64,000 nt of DNA, from NCBI RefSeq assembly GCF_019578655.1, contig NC_063259.1, forward strand, positions 3,894,001 to 3,958,000. The letters run 5' to 3'. Of the stretch, positions 1-12,029 are shown in pieces (the first letter of the stretch is position 1; each line of letters opens with the position of its first letter). This DNA comes from Ricinus communis. Taxonomy: Eukaryota > Streptophyta > Magnoliopsida > Malpighiales > Euphorbiaceae. Made by a program: the position numbers and the translations under genes. The notes beneath the pieces are model-generated. The model had not been told where the DNA came from. It searched no databases and saw only the letters and a list, made by a program, of their open reading frames with translations.

Positions 1-1
1 T

Positions 2-1570
2 ACAGAGTTCGACTACGTTATGGAGTACAAGCCAGGTAAAGCAAACCTTGTTGCTGATGCACTAAGCAGGAAGGGGGAGCTTGCCGATATAAGCCGCCCT
101 ACATGCAACTTGGTGGAGCACATCAAGGAAGGACTAAAGTATGATTATATGGCCAAGAACTTCCTTGCTCTTGTTCGAGAAGCAAGACTCGAAGATTTTG
201 GCTAGAATAAGACTTACTTTACACTAAAAGAAAGAGGCTATACGTGTCGCTCCATGAAAACCTTAGGAAGGAGATCCTTAAAGAGTGCCACGACAACAAG
301 TGGGCGGGTCATCTAGGCATACAACGCACGGTGGCGCTTGTGGAGAATGCCTACTACTGGCCTCGCATGAGGAAAGATGTGGAGGCCTACGTAAGGACTT
401 GTCTTGTGTGCCAACAAGATAAGATGGAGCAACAAGCCCCGAGTGGTTTGCTAGAGCCACTTCCTATTCCCGGGAGACCATGGGAAAGTGTCTTCATGGA
501 TTTTATCATGGAGCTTCCTTTATCTGAAGGTTGTGCATGGATGTTCGTGGTGATGGATCGATTCTCGAAGTATGGCATCTTCATTCCCACTCCAAAAGGC
601 CGTCACCGCCAAAGAAGCTGCCCGTCTTTTCATGAAGCATGTGGTAAAGTATTGGGGTGTGCCAAGATCGATAGTGAGCGATCGAGATACTCGCTTCACG
701 GATCATTTTTGGATAGAGTTGTTCAAGCTTCTAGGCACCGACCTCAAGTTCTCTATAAGCTTGCACCCCCAAACAGATGGGCAAACCAAGAGGATCAATG
801 CACTCTTGGAACTATATTTGAGGCACTATGTGAGTGCCAACCAACGAGATTGGGCTAAGTTGCTTGATGTTGCCCAATTCTCTTATAACTTGCAGAAAAG
901 TGAGTTTATAGGCAAGAGTCCATTCGAGATAGTTATGGGCCAACAACCTTACATACCGAGCACTCTTGCCATGGACTAGTCAAGCTGAAGTCCACCCGCC
1001 TTCAAGCTTGCGAAGGAATGGAAGGAGCAAGCTGACGTTGCTCGAGCCTACTTGGAAAAGGCGTCCAAGCGAATGAAGAAGTGGGCGGACAAGAAGAGGA
1101 GACCAATGAAGTTTAAGGAAGGGGACAAGGTGCTTGTCAACTTATATCTGCATGGCAAAGCTGATGGACTTCATTGGGGTCTCAAAAGAAGGTACGATGG
1201 ACCTTTCCTCATTATTAAGCGTGTGGGTGAGGTAGCATACAAGGTCGAACTTCCACAAGGCATCAAGATCCATCATGTCTTTCATGTGAGCATGCTGAAG
1301 CCTTATAGGGAGGATCGCGATGACCCGAGCCGAGGTAAGTCTAAAAGAGCTCCTTTGAATGTGCGAGCTCAATATGATAAAGAGGTGGACTATATCATCT
1401 CCCATCGTAAGGTGCCACAATCCAACCAACCTCCAATGACCAAGTTTCTTGTCAATTGGAAGGGACTTCCCGAAAGTGAGGCAAGTTGGGAGCCGATTAG
1501 CAATTTGTGGCAACTCGAAGAGCAAATCAAAGCTTACGAGGAGAAGACAACGGGGACGTTACCAGATTAG
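2..1570 (+). pseudogene. Ty3/gypsy chromovirus pol remnant: RNase H end, integrase, chromodomain
   Basis: This is the 3' part of a chromovirus polyprotein. In order: the RNase H C-terminus (20-205, containing VADALSRK), the integrase zinc-binding region (about 270-425, H...H...CLVC), the integrase core (about 470-980, with MDF, SDRDTRF and HPQTDGQT motifs), a basic linker (1052-1330), and a C-terminal chromodomain (about 1380-1545, ending LVNWKGLPESEASWEP). A chromodomain after integrase is known to mark chromoviruses. The frame is broken: an in-frame stop at about 203, a frame change before 244, another near 590-600, and two in-frame stops at 977 and 986. The last stop is at 1568-1570, just before the polypurine tract. 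Reverse transcriptase and gag lie outside the window. The clade within chromoviruses is not resolved. Confidence 0.93.
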
Positions 1571-1581
1571 ATGGGGGAGAA
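1571..1581 (+). other. Polypurine tract of the chromovirus
   Basis: ATGGGGGAGAA lies directly after the pol stop and directly before TGTCACA, the LTR start. This is the standard position of the plus-strand primer of an LTR retrotransposon and sets the LTR boundary at 1582. Confidence 0.85.
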
Positions 1582-1975
1582 TGTCACATCGTGGAGCTCA
1601 AATCTAAAATTTTTTACCGAGAGTGCTAGAGTAGTGCGGAATTCTCCAGAACACTCTTGACTAGTGTAGAATTCTCTAGAACACACTAGAATATTCTAGA
1701 ACTTTCTCAACAATCTAGAAGGATGTAGATACTTCTAAAATATTCTAGAAAGGTGTAGATACTTTTAAAACATTCTAGAAGGATGGGGACAATTCTTGTA
1801 CATACTAGACTAGTCTAGAATATTCTAGACCCATGTAGACTATACTAGAATATTCTAGACATGTGTGGATAAAGGTAGCATTCTAGGACATTCTCTTAAG
1901 GAGGTAGGGATGGTGGCCATCCATGCCTATAAATACCCCTTCCATTCTTCATTTGTAATATACAACATATAAGGA
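1582..1975 (+). mobile_element. Chromovirus 3' LTR, U3 and promoter part only
   Basis: The LTR starts TGTCACATCG after the polypurine tract. A TATA box (TATAAATA, 1928-1935) is followed by a CATTTGTAATATACAA segment that also follows the TATA box in the minus-strand LTR at 54324-54886, so both belong to one LTR family type. The R-U5 part is missing. Near 1975 the sequence switches to an LTR fragment in the opposite orientation. U3 is packed with TTCTAGAA-type motifs, listed separately. Confidence 0.8.
1637..1860 (+). promoter_or_regulatory. Cluster of heat-shock-element-like sites in the LTR U3
   Basis: Plant heat-shock factors bind alternating nGAAn/nTTCn units. Positions 1689-1706 read GAATATTCTAGAACTTTC, four contiguous perfect units. 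GAATATTC recurs at 1818-1825 and 1848-1855 with degenerate neighbouring units, and TTCTAGAA recurs around 1743 and 1774. The cluster lies about 70-290 bp upstream of the TATA box at 1928. Motifs are seen directly; heat responsiveness is inferred. The alternative is a simple CTAGAA-rich repeat without function. Confidence 0.6.
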
Positions 1976-2402
1976 GTTAAGGTGGAGTACTTGAGCTTGA
2001 AAGTATGGAGAGCTTTGTTGATGTTTTCAACCTTCTTTACAAGTATGTGGGGTAGCCTTTATATAGGCTTTCCACCTCCTTAACATGTGGCTAGGATTAG
2101 TTCATCTAGAACTTTCTACAAACATCACATGTACATGGCTTTCTTAGGAAGCTACTCTATTTACAAAGCATAGGAATTTTCTGGAAGGCAGACTTCCTTA
2201 CTCTTCCTTCATGGGAAGCTTCTAGGCAGCTCCTTGACTTGGTTTGGCAACACACAGCCTTGCAGCATTCCAGCACCTTCTAGTGTCTTCCCTTGGTTTT
2301 TCAAAGATACTTAGGCTAAAGAAATTTCACTCTGGCATATGTTGGGCATATTTCTGCCCATGGATAGGCCCTGCTTCGCCCAAGATGAGGCGGGTTGTGA
2401 CA
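1976..2402 (-). mobile_element. Inverted LTR fragment of a gypsy element
   Basis: Read on the minus strand this begins TGTCACAACCCGCC at 2402 and matches the LTR at 54886-54400 throughout: the CCGCCTCATCTTGGGC start, the GGAAGC-rich middle, a TATA box (TATATAAA, 2065-2058) and the GCTCTCCATACTTT segment. It therefore faces the chromovirus LTR at 1582-1975. The junction is at about 1970-1985. It looks like an LTR-LTR rearrangement or insertion of one element into the end of another. Confidence 0.8.
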
Positions 2403-5400
2403 TGTAGCTTATTTACTCCGCTGTACACTTCACTTCCATATGTACCAAGGGCATGTGTGATTCAGCCGGCGGCTAATAAGCTGGTATGGTAAGCCAGAGT
2501 TCATGGGTAAATAAAATAAATTATTTAATAAAATTTTACTAATTTTATTATTAGTATGTTAAATAATTATTAAAAATATAAATTATCTTTAATGAATTTT
2601 ATTTTATAATAGTATCTTTAATTATATAAATTAATAAAAATAATTTATTTTTAATTAAAATATTATAATTAATTTTACTTAATTTAATTATATTTATTAT
2701 TAGTAATATTTATACAAGTTAAATTTAAAAGTATATGTTAGAATTTCATTTCTACTAATAAAAAGATTTTAGTTTTAAATTTCATAATTATAAATATTAC
2801 AATTATTTAATTATTATCAATATGAATTATAAAAATATAATTACATAAAATTATATTAATAAATTTTGATAAAGATAAATCATCCAAATAAATAAAAAAT
2901 TAAATCAATAATCAATTAATAAAGAAAATTAAATTATAGGTGATAGGATCAGCAGCTAACTGAAATTAAATCAGCTATTAGTTGTTGATTCTTAAATTAT
3001 ACTAAATGGATTTAATGTAGCTATTGAGTAAGAAACAATAAAACTTTTTACTTTTGTCTACTCTGACTAATTTGAATGGTTTATATTTGTAGAGGCCTCA
3101 GGCAAATCATTAAGTGAGATTTTTTACTTTTTAAAATAAAAAATAAACTAATACATTTAATAATAAAAAGCAATAAGACTTTTAAGTTTGAAGTTTTTCT
3201 TAAAGAATTTGAGTTAATTAGTAAGGAGTAGTAATTAGAGATTTTTTTTTTATCTTTAAAAAGAAAGGAACAAACAGTTGTATAATCATACTATTATTTA
3301 CAAAAACATATGATAAAGCTAATAGAGTTGAGGAGAATGTTATTATTATTAATACTAATTTTTTATATGCTAATGTTTTTTGTTTTCAATTTCAATTTTA
3401 TCAACTAATTTTAAAATATTCTTATATGGTAGGCGTTTTTTTAAGTTGTATTTTCAAAAGTTTAGGCTCTTTTCCTCAACTTTAATTTAAGAATGTTTTT
3501 TATTTCTTAAGCTATAATGTACTAGTTGTTTACCCGTGTGTTGTGCGCTGTTATTATTATTTCAATTATAAAATTAAATTTATAAATACAATTTAATCAA
3601 TTATATAATTTTCAATATTAATTTATAATAATTTTAAAAATAATAGCAAACTAACTATTTTTAAATTTTTAAATTTTTTAAAAAAATTATTTATATTATT
3701 ACATTAATAAGATATTTATTTATGAATATTATTTTTAAATTAATACTATCAAAAATTAATTTAAAATATTAATTTATTAACTCTAATATTATATAAATTA
3801 ATATTATCAATATAATTGATATTATTATTCTTTTAAATTAGAAACTATTATATAATTAAAATTAATTTATTAGTAAATATAATATTTAAAAGATATTATT
3901 TTTTTATAATTAGAATCATTATCTAATTAGAGAAATAATTTGATAGTTAATATAATATTAAAATATAATTATTATACTATCTTTTAGAATAAATATTATT
4001 TAATTAGAAAACTAATTTATTAATAAAATGTTATTTCTTAATATTAGAATAAGTGTTTAATTAGGAATTTAACTTATTAATCAATAATTAATAGAAAAAT
4101 CATAAAATTATACATAAATTTGAATCATTTGTGTCAAAAATAGTATACTTGTCGGAATAAAAATCCAACGTATCAAAAACTAAGCACACATATCAAAAAA
4201 ATTTAAGTCTCAAAATAAATAAATAATATATATATATATATATATATACTACTTTAGTGCTAGAGGTAAATTTCACCCTTACTCTTTTATCCATCCCAAT
4301 CCACCCTTATTATATGGATATGAATAATAAATGGCTATTATATAAGAATTAAATGGATTGTAAAATGGTAATAAGAAAATGACACTTATTTATATGGGTT
4401 GAGTTAGATTGGATATGAATATCGACTAATGAACCCTTTCATCAATTTTTTTAGATTATTTTTATAAATCTTTCTTTCTAAAGTCTCAATAACATTTTTA
4501 CCATCAAACTAAATAAATTTGCAAAATATAATTTTTATTTGCAAAAATACTTCTTTTTTCTAAAACATCAATAAATTTGTATAAAAAAAATAGTATCTTT
4601 TTTTAAAAAATAACATGACATGACAATAACCATTTACTGAAAAAATTAAAAAAAAAAAAGCACAACCTTTTTTGCATTGTTTCTTATACTCTTTCTTTCT
4701 TTATTCATTTTTTAAATTTTAAAAAATTGTAACCTATATTATCAATATAGTTACATTTTTTTTTCTCAGATAGCTTACATTTTTAGTTAGTTAAAAGATA
4801 CACTTAAAATCTTGAAGCTTTAAAATGGTACGGTGACATACTTTAACCAATATTTATCTTAGATGCTTTTTATATCTTATTGTTTGTTGAATTAAAATTG
4901 TAAACAAATATCTTTTTAAATTAAAATATTAAATTGTAAAGCAATCGTGATACATATTTAAAGAAAGAAAAAGAAAAAGAGAATGAATGAATCAATGAAT
5001 ATTTGAACCATTATGCTTACTTCTTTTGTCACTCTCAAAATTCATTATTTTAAGTTTTATTATTTGTTTTTTATTTTCAATAGAATCATCTTTTTTTATT
5101 GATTTATGAATTTAGGGCAGATTTGATTGATTAATAAGTAAATTTTATCATGTTGATCATCTTTTAAATTAGCGATTATATTACTTGTTACATAACTTTT
5201 GAAGAAAAATTTCTAGTTATAGTGGCTTTTGGAAAACTCTATCTCATATAATAAAAGGGGAGCAAAAAATTAAAATAGAAAACAAACCAATCAGAATCGA
5301 ACCTTAGTGACTTCAATCAATAGAAAGTAAATTATAAATAAAATTAATAAATAAAATATATAAAATTTAAATTTCTGTGAAAAACTTAAAATGTTTCAGT

Positions 5401-6230
5401 TTGACAATATTTATATTCCCAAATAAGTCATTTTAAAGCTCACACATAAAGATTTAGAAATATACAATATGAAATTGTCTCAATTATAATAAAAAATAAT
5501 TTTATATGAGTAAAATATCAATTTATTAAAATACATAAAAATTTATAAAAGTTTTTATTTCAGTGAATTTTTTTTCCTACTCCATTAATACTTTCTCTCA
5601 CAATGATTAAAAATAAAATTAGAAAAGAAGTAATTAATACTCCATTAGTTGCTTAAAATAACATTTAATTTAAAATAAGAATTTTTTTTTAAACGACACT
5701 TATTTCATGATGGAGAAAATAATATATTATAATTGATAGATGAGATGAACAATTAAGTAGTTTAATTAAATTCGTCAAAATATAGTGTAATAATAACTAA
5801 ATAAAAAATATAAAAATAAAAGAGATTTATGGTACGAAGTTTTTTTAAATGGAATTTATCTTGTTTGTCATTCATAGAAATAAATAAATACATATTTATA
5901 CATAATTATATCATATAATAAAAAATAATTAAGAAATATAAAAATAAAAAAGATAAAAACATTTCACCAAAAATAGTTTTGTGCCATGCATGCTTCTTTT
6001 TTATAAATTTAATGCAATAATATAAAAACAAAGTATTGAACTGATAATACATCAAAAAGCTACAAAAAGAACTTCACTATAGAGAAAGTGATGCTAACAA
6101 AATTGTAGAGACAAAATTAAGAGAAATAAAGAAAAAATAATTGTCAGTTAAATTTGTTTATAATAATAACAATGATAAAATTAAAATAATTCACTAAATT
6201 TGAGTACTAATAATAACAACAATTAAGATC
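2403..6230. other. AT-rich intergenic DNA, no genes seen
   Basis: Very AT-rich, with stops in all frames. An (AT)n microsatellite lies at about 4226-4247. Around 2860-3000 there is a motif block (ATCAGCTATTAG, CCAAATAAATAAA, GATAAAGATAAAT) that reads in reverse as a diverged copy of 53040-53130, suggesting an old dispersed repeat. A GTTTACCCGTGTGTTGTGCG motif at about 3528 also looks repeat-derived. Nothing else can be supported. Confidence 0.6.
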
Positions 6231-6235
6231 TATAA

Positions 6236-7509
6236 TGATGTGTCTAAATTAGTATTCGCAAGTATACGAACCGAATGGTAGTTCGGGTAAGCTCACCACG
6301 TGGTCGATCTTACAAGGAATTATCGAGCATATATTATAAAGATCAACTATCACACAAATTGATGAAAGTAAATATAAACACTCTAAGCCGATGTTTTGAG
6401 AATGATCTTAGTTTAATAAAAGAAATTAAATAACCAGAAAGTAAATATGCAACTAGAATGATTAATATGAACTATATGATAAAATAGCATTTAGTCTAGC
6501 TTTTACTTAGTAATCCCCTTAATTCCCTTAAGCCCTAATTTCACAAATGAGATAGTGATGTGCCTTTTTCCTAAGTCACTCAAGCTAATGATGCAACTTA
6601 GATTTCTTATACCAACATAGATTAAAGTAAAGATGATGTTTCTAATACTTTTAACCTAAAGATTTTTATAATACATATTACTACTAAATTGATATGATAG
6701 TCAATCAATAATAATAAATGAAACTAATAAACATATGAAGGCAAAGAAATCATTCATTAAACTCAAAATATATAAGGTTCATACATAAGTAAAAAGTCAA
6801 ACTAAACACTTATGGGACTTAGTCTAACATACTTAATCCAACGATCATTGTAATTAAATAGAAAGACTTAAGATTCATAAAACAAAAAACTAAAACTCCC
6901 TCAAAGTTCAAAGGCTCTTCAAGGAATGAAGATGATTGGTCCTCTTTTTCCACGTCTTCGAAAAGCTTCTCTGATTCTTTAAAGAATGATGCAACACAAG
7001 CTAGCAAGATGTTAAAGATGATGAACTCCAGAATTTTCTGCAGAGAATAATAGAACCCTTCTCGAGAGAGATTCAGTAGCCGAAGAACTCCCTGTTCTAA
7101 TTCACCTCTACTTCTTGTAGAGATTTCCTTTTTTAGAGTTCTTTTCTCAACACACAACTCCTATAGTTTATTCCTTATTGCTCTAAACAAACTAAACAAC
7201 TCAAATAATAATTATCTACTAATTACATAATAATTACTTAAACTCCCCTTTTTGGGCCTTAATGAATTAAGCTAGGCCCAAACTATTAATAGCCCACGTG
7301 TCTGATTCTCGAGTCTTTAATAGCCGCAGTCCAATTAACGCCCATTAGTGCATTTTTAGCTCAAATTCTCCTCTTTTGTATTATTTCCTAAATTTAGATA
7401 AGAAAGCTAAAGTGAGGTAAAACACATATTTATATCATATTATATATAGAAACAAATCATTAAAGCTCTAAATTACCCTTAAATATTTATATACAATTTA
7501 GATCAATCA
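6236..7509 (-). mobile_element. Solo LTR, Athila-like family C, with perfect TSD
   Basis: Bounded by TGATG (6236) and ATCA (7509) and flanked by the perfect 5-bp duplication TATAA (6231-6235 and 7510-7514). It is homologous over its length to the LTR at 51094-52347: shared CTAAATTAGTA-TCGCAAG start, ACCACG-GGTCGATCT segment, and GTGAGGTAAA-ACACAT near the far end. In the second copy a tRNA-Asp-type primer site follows on the minus side, so the LTR is read on the minus strand. No internal element sequence is present, so this is a solo LTR left by LTR-LTR recombination. It has no real coding capacity. Confidence 0.85.
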
Positions 7510-8045
7510 TATAACAATAGCAACAACAACAACAACAATAATAATAATAATATAAAATAATTTTTCTTATTAGAAATTATTAAATTAACACTAATTGAGT
7601 AAATGGATGAGTAAGGGTTTATATGGGTTATATAAGTGGGGCCTTATACCTTGCACAGTGGAACACATTATATGGTCCGGTTAGTACAACACATGCATCA
7701 GAACGCTGACGCACGTTAGAGTTCTAACACGCACTTTATTTTTTTAAATTTATGTTTATTAAATCAGTACTAAATGTTTATTGTTTTAACATTAAATATT
7801 AATTATTTATTAACTTTATTGTAGATAATTAGTGATAAATTGATAAATAGAGATTAAATTAAGGTCGATTAAGGATTAATTATGAAAATTAGATTTATTG
7901 ATTTAATTATTACAATTAGAAAATTATGTTAGCCGATTATTAATTTCAAGAGTATTAATTTAATTATGATTTTTTACTCGAAATTAGAAAATTGATGATA
8001 TTGATTTGAGAATAATAATTTAAGTTATTAATTGATGATTATGAT
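7510..8045. other. Unassigned AT-rich segment between two solo LTRs
   Basis: Contains a (CAA)n/(TAA)n microsatellite at about 7521-7552 and a slightly GC-richer patch near 7640-7730. It may include the 5' part of the LTR that ends at 11395, but I could not find that LTR's start. Confidence 0.4.
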
Positions 8046-10156
8046 TGTCAGCGCCCATTATCTGGATCCAGATATCGAGGAAATTGCGAAAAATCATGTG
8101 ATAAAAATTACTGCCTTTCTCGGGTTGTAGGAGACCAAGGACGGGTGAATTCAAGTTAGGACTAAGAATAATTAAGTTAAATCATTTTTTTTAAATCAAT
8201 TTAGATTTAATTGTCAAAAAAATTAACTTTGAGGGGTAAAATGGTTGTTTCGACAAGTTTAGGGACCAAATTGCCATATTTTATAAACTTTTCAGCCCTT
8301 AGAACCAATCGGCTAAAGCCGTATCGGCTCTGTGCAGAGCTTGTCGACTCTACACAATGCCGATTAGTTATTTTTGCGATTCGATGCCATTTTATGCATA
8401 TTTTCAACATTTAAACGCCTAAAAATATAAAAATAAATTTCTAGAAGTGATTTATGATAATTATTAGAATTTTTAAATATGTTAATTACTTGAATATATA
8501 TAAAATTTAATTTTATTTTGTTGGATATTAATTTGATAAAGGGAAAGGATAATCGATAGTTTTTATTCTCAAATAATTGAATATTTATATGTTTCTCTAG
8601 GGTTTCCTAACCCTACACACTATAAATAGAACATGACACCTTAAGCTTAGGGTTAGCTATATTCCTCAAGATATTCTTTAAACTCCACTCCAAAATTTGA
8701 TCGACATATACACATAGAGTTAGTGTTTTTAGCAAGCCACTAAGAAAGAACCCTAATTTAGGAAAACCATTTAGAACGATAAAAATTCTTTTTAGATCTC
8801 AAGCAGAACTGGATTCTCAGTCAGTCTTTGATTCAACTGCTTCCTCTTCTCTTAAGACTCATAGAACAATAACCTACAATGACAACCTGAGAGTTCCCCT
8901 ACATCCATATCATCAACATCCTTTTCTCAACTGTTTTGTATGCTTATTTATGAATCTAGAAACATGATTAGGTCTATTTTTGAATTTTTTAAATGATTTA
9001 CATTATTAGATTAGGGTTTCACTACATTCAACATGTTGATTTTTATTAGGTTTTGAATATGATAATAGGAACATGTAAGGTTTTGAATTTGATACAGAGA
9101 TTTTATTGGACTTTGAATCCGATTAGTTTAATGATAGGAAAATATAATTAATTTATGTTTTTTTGAGTTAGATTTCTAAGGTTTATATATTCTTAGGCTT
9201 TCTTTATTAAATTTTATATTTTCTTTATGTTTCTTATTTTATTTTACATATTTTAATCATTTTTTGTCTTCTGTCCATGTAAAAATCGGTTTCTAGGTGT
9301 GGATAACTAAGAAAAATCGTAGACAACCATCCAACCCTCCTAAAGTCGATTGGCTCTATGCCTTTGCCCAATCGGTTGCATGCACTTTTGGGCCAATTTT
9401 TTAGTTTTATGTAGTTTTCAATGATTTTATGTACTGTACTTAGTATTTAGGCGTTTTTCTTTGGATTTTTAGTCATAGAAGAGTTGTAATAGATAGATTT
9501 AATTTTCTCACCTTTTATTTTTGCTTTATTTTGGATGCATGCCAAATACCTGCTACTTGATTGCCTAATTAAAATTGGACATATAGACATTAGGCCTTAA
9601 AATTGAACCTGCAATAAAATTATAGTCTATTAGGTTAGTGAGAAAGTATATTATGCCTAAATTTAAAATCTATATAGACTTAGTATGTTTTTCATACTTT
9701 AATTGCATTAACATTAGATTTAAAATCACTCAATTGTACCTTAGCATAAAAGGTAGTCCATTTAAGCTTAAAGGCTTGGAAATAAATCATAACTTGTAAA
9801 ATGAGCTACACCAGGAAGGTCTTAGGCGGATCTCATATGCTGTAGTGCTTAATATGTAGAAATATAATTATTGCATTTATGGAGAATTACCGTTAAATAA
9901 CAAAATTAAAGACAAAGATACAAAAATAAGAAAGTTGGCTTTCGGATCTATCTCTGGATTTGTGGTGTAAGCTTCCTTATGGAATCAAGAAACGTCACTC
10001 ATTAGTAAAAGTGTCCTGGTGAATTACCCGGGTGGCGACTCTCATCTCCCCGCTAGCCTCTATAAATATTTAGCGTGTTTCTGATTAGGTTGAAAAGCCT
10101 TGTAGTGTCGTAGTCATAAAAAATACTTGGGTGCGTACCCGAAACCGCTGCTCATA
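8046..10156 (+). mobile_element. Solo LTR, Tat/Ogre-like family B, with perfect TSD
   Basis: Starts TGTCAGCGCCC at 8046 and ends CTGCTCATA at 10156, flanked by perfect ATGAT duplications (8041-8045 and 10157-10161). The terminal CA appears as TA. A TATA box (CTATAAATAG) lies near 8621. The last 200 bp match, in reverse, the LTR end at 58225 onward and the LTR edge at 63942 onward: AAGTGTCCTGGTGA, GGTGGCGACTC, GTGCG-ACCC. It contains CGGCT-rich 'cgattggctct' phrases also present near 59140. No internal region is left. Length is 2111 bp. Confidence 0.82.
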
Positions 10157-11395
10157 ATGATATTATGTTAGAGGGTCCTGAGTCATAATTACGGGTGAAA
10201 TTCTACTAACACCGATCAAGCTGCTAAGCAGAATTTACGTAGAAACAACCCCTAATTTCTTAGAAGTCTAGAATTAAGTTGATTATTTTATGTAGTATGA
10301 ATATAAATATTAATTATTACTTGTAGATTTTAGATTTCGTCCCATCAGCCAGTTGCATTAGACGCGTGCCCAACATATAAGAGGACTTCATATCCGTGAG
10401 TTAAAGTCATATAATTAATCAATTTCACGTTATGTTCATTATTTAATTTACTTATCATTATTATCATTTTCATTATTATTATTATTATTATTATTATTTT
10501 ATGGTTATTTTGTTATTATTACTATTATAACTCATATCATCAAAGTTTAGTCTTATTATTATTATTATTATTTTTATTATTTCTATTATTTTTAGTACTG
10601 TCTATATATATATTCTAGAATGAGGACAATAGTAGAATGTGCCACTTGATGGGTTACATCATAACCGTGTGTGCACCGGTGAAAATCAAACACAAATGTA
10701 ATATGTATGTACGATGTGTTTTGGACGAGGATAACTCTTTAGGCTTACGAGAATCAGAATTGTCAAAGGAAAGGTCCTTGGTCAAGCTTGGCTCTTCGAG
10801 TGTCGGCTGAATTTAAAGTACGTGACTTGACTAGATTTAAGGACCTTGGTCGAGGTTTGCTCTTTGGACACCAGTCATATTAGATTTAGAGTCTAGGATT
10901 CTGTTAATATTCTCATCATGTTTTTATAAAAATATAATTTTTATGCATTAATGACATTGAGCGTGGATATTTATTTCCATAATTTATTCTATATTTATAT
11001 AATTATATTTATACTGTATTTATATTTATTTTTTATTATATAATCTTAACTCACTTTTGAGACTGACAGTCTTAAATTATTTTTACCAGTTGATAGATAT
11101 GATTTCCAGTTACCCTCTTTTGTCCGCTTTTCTTCCTTCACCTCAGGGATTTAATGTAAAAATCTTGTTCTATATTTATTTTATATTTGAAATATTAATA
11201 CTTGTGGTGTGACACTAAATATTAGAGTTTAATATTTATTATATTTAATAATTGTAGAGTTAATGTTACAAATTATTGTGAATTTATTATGTATAATTAG
11301 GATATTGTTAAGGTTAGGCTTGCTACGGGTTTCGGTAGTCTTATGCTTACCCATTTCCTAGCGCCGGTCACAAGCCTACAGGTCGAGTCGTGACA
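10157..11395 (+). mobile_element. 3' portion of a gypsy-type LTR (family A), host of the inserted solo LTR
   Basis: Ends GTCGAGTCGTGACA at 11395. It shares ordered landmarks with the solo LTR 12313-16802: GTGAGTTAAAGTCATAT, GGACAATAGTAGAA, repeated 'ccttggtcgagcttgctct...gccag' phrases, GAGACTGACAGTCT, and CTTACCCATT-CCTAG. The family B solo LTR (8046-10156) was inserted into it. (ATT)n microsatellites lie at 10471-10497 and near 10555. The 5' end upstream of 8046 is not resolved. Confidence 0.7.
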
Positions 11396-11399
11396 TCCA

Positions 11400-12029
11400 T
11401 TGTACCATATGCTAGTGTTATAAGAAGTCTCATGTATGTCATGATGCGTACTCGCTGGATATATGTTTTGCTATTAGGTTAAGTAGTTGGTATCAATCAA
11501 ATTCCAAGAACATTAGAAAGCTGTAAAAAGAATATTGAAATATCTCAAAGGCACTATGGATTATTATTTGTGTTATCCAAGGTCAGAATTGCGTCTAATT
11601 AGGTATTTTGATGCTGATTGGAGAGGAGACCTTGATCAATGCAAATCAACTTCTAGTTATATTTTCTTACTTAATAAATGTGATATTTCTTGGAGTAGTA
11701 AGATAGCCTTGTCGACTATAGAAGCTGAATTCTATACATGTTCAGTTGCTGTGCAAAAAGCATTTTGGTTGAGAAGATTCTTTGAAAATTTAAATTTTCA
11801 AAATAATTATGATGGAGCCATTATAGTCTATTGTGATAATCAAGTAGCAACTGCATTCATGAAAAATTCCAAATATCATAGTAGAACCAAATACATTGAT
11901 ACTAAGTACAACTATATTAGAAACATTATTGCTAAACGAGGAGTAGCAGTACAATATATTTTTACGCACCAAATGGTGGTTGATCCCCTTACTAAGCCAA
12001 TACCAATAGATGTTTTCTTGCATATGTGA
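11400..12029 (+). pseudogene. Ty1/copia pol remnant: end of reverse transcriptase and RNase H
   Basis: Positions 11400-11534 encode a copia reverse-transcriptase tail (PYAS, SLMYVM, TRWIYVFA, SWYQSN) with a frame change near 11470 and a stop near 11523. From 11535 an open frame of 164 codons gives the copia RNase H: YLKGT, YFDADW, the KSTSSYIF segment, ISWSSK, LSTIEAEF and YCDNQVA, ending KPIPIDVFLHM. All are hallmark copia motifs. The upstream gag and integrase are missing because a family A LTR abuts at 11395. The downstream tail (12030-12312) continues after the next solo LTR at 16803. Confidence 0.92.

Noticed and set aside
2244..2492. Open frame of 82 codons on the + strand
   Set aside because: Lies across the end of the inverted LTR fragment and into AT-rich DNA; no domain, and the first part is LTR sequence shared with 54324-54886.
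6819..7157. Open frame of 112 codons on the minus strand
   Set aside because: Entirely inside the solo LTR 6236-7509; the sister LTR at 51094-52347 does not keep the frame.
8207..8414. Two fully overlapping 67-codon frames on opposite strands
   Set aside because: Inside solo LTR 8046-10156; chance frames in a slightly GC-richer patch.
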